This document shows, piece after piece, positions 57,371-64,000 of a DNA stretch of 64,000 nt. Under the pieces are notes generated by a model. The model worked only from the letters and a program-made list of their open reading frames with translations. It had not been told where the DNA came from and did not search any database. The translations under genes were made by a program, and so were the position numbers. The stretch comes from JAICYJ01 sp038212095. Lineage in GTDB: Bacteria > Actinomycetota > Thermoleophilia > Gaiellales > JAICJC01. Location: contig JBBQUW010000005.1 of assembly GCA_038212095.1 (NCBI GenBank), positions 1 to 64,000 of the forward strand. The letters are read 5' to 3'. Numbering within the stretch: position 1 is the stretch's first letter; every line of letters starts with the position of its first letter.

Positions 57371-60003
57371 GACGCGACGCCGGTCGGGGCGTGGCGGAGC
57401 GCCGCCTGCGCGGCGGCCAGCCGCGCGATCGGCACGCGGAAGGGCGAGCACGAGACGTAGTCCAGCCCGGCGCGATCGCAGAAGGCGATCGAGTCGGGAT
57501 CGCCGCCATGCTCGCCGCAGATGCCCAGCTTGATGCCCGGCCGCGCGCCGCGCGCCAGCCGCGTCGCCGTCTCGATCAGGCGACCGACGCCGGACAGGTC
57601 GAGCGTCTCGAACGGGTTGCGTGCCAGCACGTCGTGCTCCAGGTAGTGGGTGAGGAACTTGCCCTCGGCGTCATCGCGCGAGAACGCCAGCGTCATCTGG
57701 GTCAGGTCGTTGGTGCCGAACGAACAGAAGTCGGCCACCTCGGCGATCTCGTCCGCCGTCAGCGCCGCCCGCGGCACCTCGATCATCGTGCCGATCAGGA
57801 TGCCCAGATCGTCGCCGCCCTCCTCGACGATCACGCGCTCGGTGAGATCGCGCAGGAACCGCAGCTCGGAGGCGAACCCCACCAGCGGGTGCATGATCTC
57901 GACGCCTCTGGCCGACACCGCCAGCGACGCGCGCACGATCGCGCGCACCTGCATCTCGTAGATCTCGGGGAACATGATGCCGAGCCGGCAGCCGCGCGTC
58001 CCCAGCATCGGGTTCTGCTCCTCCAGCTCTCGCACGCGCTCGGCCACCCGCTCCTGGCGGGCCAGCTCGACGCTCGCGCCGCCCTGCTCGCGCAGCTGCG
58101 CGATCTCGGCGGTCAGATCACCGAGGTCGGGGAGAAACTCGTGGAGCGGCGGGTCGAGCAGCCGGATCGTGACCGGCTCGCCCGCCATCGCCCGGAAGAT
58201 GCCCTCGAAGTCAGCCTGCTGGTAGGGCAGCAGCAGGTCGAGCTGCTCGCGCCGGCGGGCCTCGTCGGGCGCCATGATCATGGCGTGCATCACCGCCAGC
58301 CGCTCTTCGCCGAAGAACATGTGCTCGGTGCGGCACAGACCGATCCCTTCGGCGCCCAGCTCGCGGGCGCGGGTCGCATCCTCCGGTGTGTCGGCGTTGG
58401 CACGCACCCGCAGCCGCCTGACCTCGTCGGCCCAGCCCGTCAGCGTCTCGAAGTCGGCGTTGCGCTGCGGCGGCACCAGCGGCATCGCACCCAGGATCAC
58501 ATCGCCCAGGCTGCCGTCGATCGTGATCTGGTCGCCCTCTCTCACGACTCGCCCCTCGACCGTGAATGTGCGCGCCTCGAGGTCGATCTGCAGCTGTTCG
58601 GCGCCGGCGACGCAGGGCTTGCCCATCTGCCGCGCGACGACGGCAGCGTGCGACGTCATGCCGCCGCGGGCCGTCAACACGCCCTGCGCCTGCAGCACGC
58701 CATGGATGTCATCCGGCGTCGTCTCCCAGCGTACCAGGATCACCGCCTCGCCGGCGCGACCACGCTGCTCGGCGGTGGCGGCATCGAACACGACGGCGCC
58801 GACCGCGGCGCCCGGCGACGCATTCAGGCCGTGCGCGATCACGTCGCGCTCGGCGGCCGGATCGATGGCCGGGTGCAGCAGCTGGTCGAGCTGGGCAGGG
58901 TCGACCCCCAGCAGCGCCTCGTCGCGTGTCAGCACGCCCTCCTCGACCAGCTCGTGCGCGATCCGCACCGCGGCCGCTGCGGCGCGCTTCCCCGACCTGG
59001 TCTGAAGGATGTAGAGCGCGCCGCGCTCGATCGTGAACTCGATGTCCTGCATCTCGCGGTAATGGTGCTCCAGCCGTTCCATCTGCGCGGTCAGCGCCGC
59101 GAACGCGTCGGGCATCCGCGCCTCGAGCTCGCGCAGCGGCTGCGGTGTGCGGATGCCGGCCACCACGTCTTCGCCCTGGGCGTTGACCAGGAACTCGCCG
59201 TACAGCTCACGCGCGCCGGTGGAAGGGTTGCGCGTGAAGCAGACGCCGGTGGCCGAGTCGTCGCCCATGTTGCCGAACACCATCTGGACGACGTTGACGG
59301 CGGTGCCGAGGTCGTCGGCGATGTGGTACTCGCGACGATAGGTGCGGGCGCGGGGCGTGTTCCAGGACGAGAACACGGCGTCGACGGCACGGTCGAGCTG
59401 CTCGGTGGGATCCTGCGGGAAGTCCTCGCCGGTCTCGCTGCGGTAGATCTGGCGATACTCCTCGACCACCTGGCGCATGTCGTCGGCCGTCAGCTCGACG
59501 TCGTCGACCGCCCGCCGTGCCATCTTGATGCGCCCCAGCGCGTTCTCGAACAGGTTGCCATCCACGCCCGCCACCACGTTGCCGAACATCTGCACGAAGC
59601 GACGGTAGGAGTCGTACGCGAACCGCTCGCCACCGCCGGCCTCGGACAGCCCCACGACAGACTCGTCGTTCATGCCGAGGTTGAGGATCGTGTCCATCAT
59701 GCCGGGCATCGAGACGACGGCGCCCGACCGCACCGATACAAGCAGCGGGTCATTTCGCGCGCCCAGCCGTTTGCCGGTGCGCCGCTCCAGGTCTCGCAGG
59801 CGGTCACCGAGCTGCTGCGACATGCCATCGGGGCGAGCGCCGCCGTTGTCCAGGTAGGCCATGCAGGCCGCTGTGGTGACCGTGAAGCCGTCCGGGACGG
59901 GCAGGCCGATCGCGGTCATCTCTGCCAGGTTGGCGCCCTTGCCGCCCAGCAGCGGGCGCATCTCGGCCGAGCCCTGCGAGAAGTCGTAGACGTACTGGGT
60001 CAT
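57367..60003 (-). CDS. ppdK: Pyruvate, phosphate dikinase
   Basis: PPDK interconverts pyruvate, ATP and Pi with PEP, AMP and PPi, a gluconeogenic entry point. At 878 residues it is full length. The N-terminal nucleotide-binding part has LGGKGANLAEMTAIGLPVPD and SGAVVSMPGMMDTILNLGMN. The central swivelling domain carries the phospho-His in GGMTSHAAVVARQMGKPC (about residue 452). The C-terminal PEP barrel has GTRGCRLGIMFPEIYEMQ and Cys in KLGICGEHGGDP (about residue 828). Its regulatory kinase is the next gene. Confidence 0.97.
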   Translation of the reverse strand: MTQYVYDFSQGSAEMRPLLGGKGANLAEMTAIGLPVPDGFTVTTAACMAYLDNGGARPDGMSQQLGDRLRDLERRTGKRLGARNDPLLVSVRSGAVVSMPGMMDTILNLGMNDESVVGLSEAGGGERFAYDSYRRFVQMFGNVVAGVDGNLFENALGRIKMARRAVDDVELTADDMRQVVEEYRQIYRSETGEDFPQDPTEQLDRAVDAVFSSWNTPRARTYRREYHIADDLGTAVNVVQMVFGNMGDDSATGVCFTRNPSTGARELYGEFLVNAQGEDVVAGIRTPQPLRELEARMPDAFAALTAQMERLEHHYREMQDIEFTIERGALYILQTRSGKRAAAAAVRIAHELVEEGVLTRDEALLGVDPAQLDQLLHPAIDPAAERDVIAHGLNASPGAAVGAVVFDAATAEQRGRAGEAVILVRWETTPDDIHGVLQAQGVLTARGGMTSHAAVVARQMGKPCVAGAEQLQIDLEARTFTVEGRVVREGDQITIDGSLGDVILGAMPLVPPQRNADFETLTGWADEVRRLRVRANADTPEDATRARELGAEGIGLCRTEHMFFGEERLAVMHAMIMAPDEARRREQLDLLLPYQQADFEGIFRAMAGEPVTIRLLDPPLHEFLPDLGDLTAEIAQLREQGGASVELARQERVAERVRELEEQNPMLGTRGCRLGIMFPEIYEMQVRAIVRASLAVSARGVEIMHPLVGFASELRFLRDLTERVIVEEGGDDLGILIGTMIEVPRAALTADEIAEVADFCSFGTNDLTQMTLAFSRDDAEGKFLTHYLEHDVLARNPFETLDLSGVGRLIETATRLARGARPGIKLGICGEHGGDPDSIAFCDRAGLDYVSCSPFRVPIARLAAAQAALRHAPTGVAS

Positions 60004-60842
60004 CCCGGCGAGAGCGTGCCCTCGAGCGCGGCCCTGCGCCGCTCGTCGACCAGCTCCGCGCAGCGCGCCGCCGCCTCCTCAATCGCCAGCTTGGTGACAT
60101 CGATCACCGGGCAGCCGAGTCGCCGGTGCAGGTTCGCCGTCGCCTCCAGCTCCTCGTAGATCTCCGCCAGGTCGGCGTAGCGCGCGCTCGAACCCGCCGC
60201 CAGCGCCCGCACCCGGCGGCGGCGGATCTCGGCAAGACGGTCGGCGTCGATCGTGAGACCGACGATCTTCCACGCCTCGACCGAGAACAGCGACATCGGC
60301 GGATCGATGCCCTTCACGATCGGGATGTTGGCGCACATGTAGCCCATGTACCCAAGATGCATCGAGGTCGGCGTCTTGGACGTCCGCGAGACGCCCACCA
60401 GCACGATGTCGGCGTGCTGCAGGTCGTCCGCGCCGCGGCCGTCGTCGTGCTTGACGGCGAACTCGATCGCGGCGATGCGGCGGAAGTACTGCGCGTCCAG
60501 CGGCGCCTGGCGGCCGGGAACCTGCATCGCCTGGGCGCCCGAGGATGTGGTGATCGCGTTCAGCGCCGGGCCGAGCACATCCAGCGCCACCAGCCGGTGC
60601 TCGCGGGCGATCTCGATCACGGCTTCGCGCAGTCCGGGATCGACCAAGGTGTAGAACACCGCCGCCCGGCGGCCGGCGGCGGCCGCCATCGCGCGCGCCA
60701 GTTGGTCGCGCGTCTTGACCCGGGCGTGACGGTGGAGCACCGTCTCGAAATCGGCGAACTGGCTCTGGGCCGCCCGCGCCACACGGGCCGCGGTGTCACC
60801 CGTCGAGTCGGAGACGATATGGATCTCGAGGCTGTCCTCCAC
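60000..60842 (-). CDS. ppsR: PPDK regulatory protein (bifunctional kinase/pyrophosphorylase, DUF299)
   Basis: This protein switches PPDK off and on by ADP-dependent phosphorylation of a Thr next to the catalytic His and Pi-dependent removal. The 280 residues show IHIVSDSTGDTAARVARAA, the P-loop-like GVSRTSKTPTSMHLGYMGY and GCPVIDVTKLAIEEAA. The PPDK swivel motif GGMTSH has the Thr target in the right place. GTG 60842 is 7 nt after TAGAGT. Its stop overlaps the ppdK ATG by 4 bp, so enzyme and regulator are made together. Confidence 0.94.
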   Translation of the reverse strand: MEDSLEIHIVSDSTGDTAARVARAAQSQFADFETVLHRHARVKTRDQLARAMAAAAGRRAAVFYTLVDPGLREAVIEIAREHRLVALDVLGPALNAITTSSGAQAMQVPGRQAPLDAQYFRRIAAIEFAVKHDDGRGADDLQHADIVLVGVSRTSKTPTSMHLGYMGYMCANIPIVKGIDPPMSLFSVEAWKIVGLTIDADRLAEIRRRRVRALAAGSSARYADLAEIYEELEATANLHRRLGCPVIDVTKLAIEEAAARCAELVDERRRAALEGTLSPG

Positions 60843-60849
60843 CGACCGG

Positions 60850-60885
60850 ACTCTACCGCCGGGCGGGGGCCGGGTGCGGTATACA
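60850..60885. promoter_or_regulatory. Divergent ppsR / glycerol-operon promoters
   Basis: Minus-strand TAGAGT (60850-60855), 7 nt before the ppsR GTG. Plus-strand TATACA (60880-60885), 6 nt before the ATG at 60892. The short region has no further repeat that would suggest a GlpR site. Confidence 0.55.
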
Positions 60886-60891
60886 CCGGCG

Positions 60892-62319
60892 ATGCGCGAC
60901 GTGGTGGTGATCGGTGGCGGCGTGGTCGGAAGCGCGGTGGCGTGGCGGCTCTCCACCACCACCGCCCGGGTGACGCTGGTCGAGGCGGCCCACGACCTCT
61001 GCGAGGGGGCATCGAAGGGCAACACGGGCATCGCCACCAGCGGCGGCGACTGCCACCCCGGCACGCTTGAAGCGGAGCTGGTGACGCGCTCGAGCGCCGG
61101 CTGGGAGGCGCTGTGCGCGCGGCTGGACACGCCGTTTCAGCGGATCGGCACGCTGGCCGTGGCGACCACCATCGAGGAGCAGGCTCGGCTGCCGGAGCTG
61201 CACCGCCAGGCGCGGTCGTGCGGCGTCGCGGCCGACCTGGTGGACGGCGAGGCGGCGCGCCGGATGGAGCCGCTGCTGACGGTGGAGGCGCGGGCGGCGC
61301 TGCACTTCCCCGACGACGGCATCATCGACTCCATCCGCCTGACCCTTGGCTACGCGGAGTTGGCGGCGCGAAACGGCGTCGAGGTGCTGCGCTCGTCCCC
61401 GGTCACCGCGATCGAGCGCGACGGCGACCGCATCGTGGCCGTGATCGCCGGCGGACGCAGGATCACAACGTGCGCCGTCGTCAACGCCGCGGGGCTCGAG
61501 ACGGACACGATCTCCCGGCTCGCGGGCGGCGAGTCGTTCCGCACCTGGCCCCGGCAGGGGCAGTACTGGCTGCTCGATCGCGAGATGGGTGGGCGGTTCC
61601 GTAAGGTGGTGGGAGGCGTGCCGACAGCCGTCACACGCGGCGTCTACTGCGTCCCCACCACCAACCGCTCGCTGCTGCTGGGCCCGACCGCGGTCGACCG
61701 CGACGACCGCGGTGACCGCGCCGTGGACGAGGCCACGCTGGACGAGGTGTTCGCGGCCGCGCGACGGCTGGTGCCGCTGGTGCGGCGCGAGCACGCGATC
61801 AAGACGTTCGCCGCCAACCGGCCGGCCTCCGACCCCGTCTACCGGGTGGCGCGGGATGCGCGGATCGAGAACCTGGTGCACGCGGCCGGGATCCGGTCGA
61901 CCGGCGTCTCCTCGTCGCCGGCCGTCGCCGAGCTGGTGCGCGACCTGCTGGAGCAGATCGGGCTGCCGGTCGACCGCGAGCGGCCGGACGCCATCCTCGC
62001 GCTGCAGCCGCTGCCGCGCCTGCTCGATCACCTCGAGCCGGAGCGGCTGGTTGCCCTCGATCCGCGCTACGGTCAGGTGATCTGCACCTGCGAGCAGGTC
62101 ACCGCCGCCGAGATCGCCGCGGCATACCGGATGCATGTCCCGGCGAGTTCGCTGGAGGGAGTCCGCAAGCGCACGCGGGCCACCGGCGGACGCTGCCAGG
62201 GGGCGTACTGCCTGGCCGGCGTCTCGTTCCTGCACACGCTGCACACGGGCTGTACCCCGGAGCGGATTGCCGTCGGGGAGCCGGGCGCGACGCTGGGTGT
62301 GGCGGGGGCCGATGGCTGA
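60892..62319 (+). CDS. FAD-dependent glycerol-3-phosphate dehydrogenase-like oxidoreductase with BFD-type Fe-S domain
   Basis: A GlpA-type flavoenzyme of 475 residues. The FAD motif is DVVVIGGGVVGSAVAWRLS; the substrate and GlpA segments are GASKGNTGIATSGGD, ALHFPDDGIIDSIRLTLGYA and AAGIRSTGVSSSPAVAE. The C-terminus is a BFD-like [2Fe-2S] domain: VICTCEQVTAAEIAA and RATGGRCQGAYC (four Cys). It would oxidise glycerol-3-phosphate to DHAP and pass electrons on. ATG 60892 is 6 nt after TATACA. It is the first gene of a coupled four-gene set ending in glpK. Confidence 0.88.
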   Translation: MRDVVVIGGGVVGSAVAWRLSTTTARVTLVEAAHDLCEGASKGNTGIATSGGDCHPGTLEAELVTRSSAGWEALCARLDTPFQRIGTLAVATTIEEQARLPELHRQARSCGVAADLVDGEAARRMEPLLTVEARAALHFPDDGIIDSIRLTLGYAELAARNGVEVLRSSPVTAIERDGDRIVAVIAGGRRITTCAVVNAAGLETDTISRLAGGESFRTWPRQGQYWLLDREMGGRFRKVVGGVPTAVTRGVYCVPTTNRSLLLGPTAVDRDDRGDRAVDEATLDEVFAAARRLVPLVRREHAIKTFAANRPASDPVYRVARDARIENLVHAAGIRSTGVSSSPAVAELVRDLLEQIGLPVDRERPDAILALQPLPRLLDHLEPERLVALDPRYGQVICTCEQVTAAEIAAAYRMHVPASSLEGVRKRTRATGGRCQGAYCLAGVSFLHTLHTGCTPERIAVGEPGATLGVAGADG

Positions 62320-63115
62320 GCGGCGTTCAGTGGCGATCGTCGGCGCGGGCATCACGGGACTGTCCTGCGCAGCGGCGCTGCGCCACGATGCCGCCGTCAC
62401 GGTGGTCGACCGGATCCCGGTCGCGGGCGGCGTGCATGGATGGAAGCCAGCCGAGACGCGGGAGCTGGTGGCGGTCTGTGGCGCCACGCTCGCGCTGGGC
62501 GAGACTGCGCTTCGCTGGGACGGCCGCGAGCTGCTGGTGATCGGTCAACACGGTGCCTGGCGCCAGCCCGCTGATGCGCTCGTGATCGCAAGCGGCGCCC
62601 GCCCACTCGGCCGGCCGGAGCTGGGCGTGGTCGGTTCGCGGCCGGCCGGCGTGGTGGCGGCCACCGTCGCCTGTCACCTGGCCGAGAACGGTCTCGCGGT
62701 GGGCCTGAATCCCGTGATCATGGGCGGCGGCGACTGGGCGATGGCCGCCTCCCGCCGGCTGTTGGCGGCCGGGGCGCGAGCGATCACGCTGGTCTCGCCC
62801 GGCCCCTTGCTGCGGCCGGCGCCTGACGATCGCCGCGTCGCGGTGCGCGAGGGCGAGCGGGTGGCCGAGGTCATCGGGCGGGGGCGCATCTGCGCCGTGC
62901 AGCTGGCATCAGGGACACGGATCGAGTGCGACGCGCTGGTGCTTGCGCACGGGCTAGTGCCTCTCCGCAACGTCGACGGCGCTGTCTGGGACGGCCATCG
63001 CACAGTCTACGCTCAGCCGACCGGGGACCCGGCGACGGTGCACATCGCGAAGGCTGCAGGCAGCGCCGCCGCCGCCGCCGTACGATCACTTCTCGATCTG
63101 GAGGATGGACGATGA
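62312..63115 (+). CDS. FAD/NAD(P)-binding oxidoreductase, partner of the GlpA-like enzyme
   Basis: The 267-residue flavoprotein has an FAD-binding start (VAIVGAGITGLSCAAALRHD), then ADALVIASGARPLGRP, MGGGDWAMAASRRLLAAGA and DALVLAHGLVPLRNVDGAVW. It looks like the small pyridine nucleotide-disulfide-type subunit (HcnB, NoxB-like) that accepts electrons from a GlpA-type partner. The ATG overlaps the previous stop by 8 bp. It likely forms a complex with the products at 60892 and 63112. Confidence 0.82.
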   Translation: MAERRSVAIVGAGITGLSCAAALRHDAAVTVVDRIPVAGGVHGWKPAETRELVAVCGATLALGETALRWDGRELLVIGQHGAWRQPADALVIASGARPLGRPELGVVGSRPAGVVAATVACHLAENGLAVGLNPVIMGGGDWAMAASRRLLAAGARAITLVSPGPLLRPAPDDRRVAVREGERVAEVIGRGRICAVQLASGTRIECDALVLAHGLVPLRNVDGAVWDGHRTVYAQPTGDPATVHIAKAAGSAAAAAVRSLLDLEDGR

Positions 63116-63327
63116 AGGTGACCTCGCCGATCGGTGAGCTGCCGTTCACGGTACGACGCGTCTCGCTGCGCGGCCGGCGACTGGTCGTGGAGGGAGAGCT
63201 GGGCACGTGGCGATCCCAGGTGGAGGTGGACGGCGGCGATCTGCCGATGTTGGCGCGAGCCATGCGCGGCCCGCTGCTCGTCGCCGCCGCGGGTGCGATC
63301 GCCGTCGCCGTGCTGCGACGCCGATGA
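63112..63327 (+). CDS. Small membrane-anchored protein (71 aa) in the glycerol operon
   Basis: The soluble part (VTSPIGELPFTVRRVSLRG, RRLVVEGELGTWRSQVEVD) is about 50 residues of beta strands. One hydrophobic helix (PLLVAAAGAIAVAV, about 54-67) and LRRR follow. It has no Cys, so it is not DUF1667, the protein that fills this slot in many Firmicutes and Thermotogae (GlpA-like, flavoprotein, DUF1667, glpK). ATG and stop overlap both neighbours by 4 bp. A membrane anchor or quinone-side adaptor for the flavoproteins is a plausible, untested role. Confidence 0.65.
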   Translation: MKVTSPIGELPFTVRRVSLRGRRLVVEGELGTWRSQVEVDGGDLPMLARAMRGPLLVAAAGAIAVAVLRRR

Positions 63328-64000
63328 CGATCCTGGTCGGCGTCGACCAGGGCACCAGCGGAACGCGCGCGGTCGCCTTCGACGACCAGCTGCAGCCGCT
63401 TGCCGAGAGTTACCAGCCGGCCGAGCTGCGACACCCGCAGCCGGGCTGGATCGAGAAGGACGCCGAGCAGACCGTCGCCGGGGTGACGAGGGCGCTGCGC
63501 GAGCTGGCTGAGCAGCTCGAGCAGCCGGTGGCGGCGCTGGGCCTCGACAACGAGGGCGAGACGGTGGTGGCATGGGACGCCGGCAGCCTGCTACCGCTGG
63601 CCCCGGCGGTCGTGTGGGGATGCCGGCGGTCGCAGCCGATCGTGGACAGGCTGGCGGCGGCAGGACACGGGCCGCGCATCGAGCAGCTGTCGGGCCTGCC
63701 GCTCGACCCGTACTTCTCCGCCACCAAGATGCGCTGGCTGGTCGAGAACCAGCCGGACGTCGCCCGGGCAGCGGACGACGGCAGGCTGCGGATCGGCACC
63801 CTCGACGCCTACCTCTGCGCACGCATCGGCGAGGGAGCGCGCACCGATCCCTCGACGGCCGGACGCACTCAGCTCCAGGCGCTGGCGGAGCCCGGCGCCT
63901 GGCACCCCGAACTGCTCGCGCTGCATGGCGTCGATCGGCACTGGCTGCCGCCGATCGGACGTTCGGCCGGCCTGCTGGGCACACTGGCGGGACTTCCGCT
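63324..64000 (+). CDS. glpK: FGGY-family carbohydrate kinase, probable glycerol kinase (3' end cut)
   Basis: Only the first 225 residues are visible. The N-terminal phosphate motif is VGVDQGTSGTRAVAFDDQ, followed by HPQPGWIEKDAEQTV and the FGGY-typical NEGETVVAWDAGS, VVWGCRRSQPIVDRL and IGTLDAYLCARIG. Glycerol kinase makes glycerol-3-phosphate, the substrate of the flavoenzyme upstream. Its place as the last visible gene of that coupled operon supports glycerol specificity, but FGGY kinases act on several sugars. The ATG at 63324 overlaps the previous stop (ATGA). The C-terminal half lies past 64000. Confidence 0.85.
   Translation, partial: MTILVGVDQGTSGTRAVAFDDQLQPLAESYQPAELRHPQPGWIEKDAEQTVAGVTRALRELAEQLEQPVAALGLDNEGETVVAWDAGSLLPLAPAVVWGCRRSQPIVDRLAAAGHGPRIEQLSGLPLDPYFSATKMRWLVENQPDVARAADDGRLRIGTLDAYLCARIGEGARTDPSTAGRTQLQALAEPGAWHPELLALHGVDRHWLPPIGRSAGLLGTLAGLP

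Noticed and set aside
57391..60159. A 922-codon open frame on the plus strand
   Set aside because: It is antisense to ppdK and ppsR. The frame stays open because of high GC and codon bias; it has no motif.
1..64000. CRISPR arrays, tRNA and rRNA genes, transposases, integrases
   Set aside because: I looked for regular short repeats, tRNA-like arms in the gaps and DDE or tyrosine recombinase motifs, and found none that hold up by eye. A covariance-model scan would be decisive for tRNAs and leaders.

Overview
The window is GC-rich, densely packed chromosomal DNA. Gene content and order point to a high-GC actinobacterium. I infer the Thermoleophilia (Solirubrobacterales/Gaiellales type), but no rRNA gene is present to prove it. 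Supporting this are class II DAHP synthase, a sepF-yggS-pgeF cluster beside DivIVA, a MurA with Asp in place of the catalytic Cys, LexA boxes of the CGAAC-N4-GTTCG type, and many start codons placed 6-8 nt after a TANNNT -10 box, as expected for leaderless mRNAs. Neighbouring genes often overlap by 4 bp (ATGA, GTGA, apparently also CTGA).

Layout. 0-7.3 kb: aromatic amino acid genes aroG-tyrA-aroA with cmk (minus strand), trpS (plus), then scpA-scpB-rluB (chromosome segregation and pseudouridylation). 7.4-13.5 kb: an M3 oligopeptidase, the replicative polymerase dnaE and three small genes. 13.5-18.7 kb: ispG-rseP-dxr-cdsA-uppS (isoprenoid, phospholipid and undecaprenyl carrier synthesis). 18.7-27.8 kb: an accessory island of small membrane proteins, a PadR/HAAS pair, a GNAT enzyme, a lipoprotein, a phosphotransferase and several gene remnants. 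It lies exactly between uppS and frr, which are normally adjacent, and an 11-bp direct repeat of the frr 3' end flanks it. 27.8-34.2 kb: frr-pyrH-tsf-rpsB, rluD-lspA-traR, DUF421, divIVA and yggT; proC follows at 34.2-35.0 kb. 35.1-36.9 kb: a second small insertion with a frameshifted APH(6)-like kinase and an SRPBCC gene between two inverted 98-bp repeats. 36.9-46.1 kb: sepF-yggS-pgeF, a lipocalin-like protein, a DHH-CBS-nucleotidyltransferase fusion, ridA-hisD, a SUKH-like protein and murA. 46.2-49.8 kb: HD hydrolase, class V aminotransferase, EEP phosphatase, DedA and a zinc ribbon. 49.85-56.0 kb: an SOS mutasome in two LexA-controlled pieces (imuB; DUF6504-dnaE2) around an FG-GAP propeller gene. 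56.0-60.8 kb: two paralogous mini membrane proteins, comB, ppdK and its regulatory kinase. 60.9-64 kb: a glycerol/glycerol-3-phosphate operon cut by the right edge.

The core genes form coupled operons for cell envelope, division and translation. The most informative parts are the two insertions into conserved operons, the inverted repeats, the split LexA regulon and the evidence for leaderless and CTG starts. I found no tRNA, rRNA, CRISPR array, transposase or integrase.
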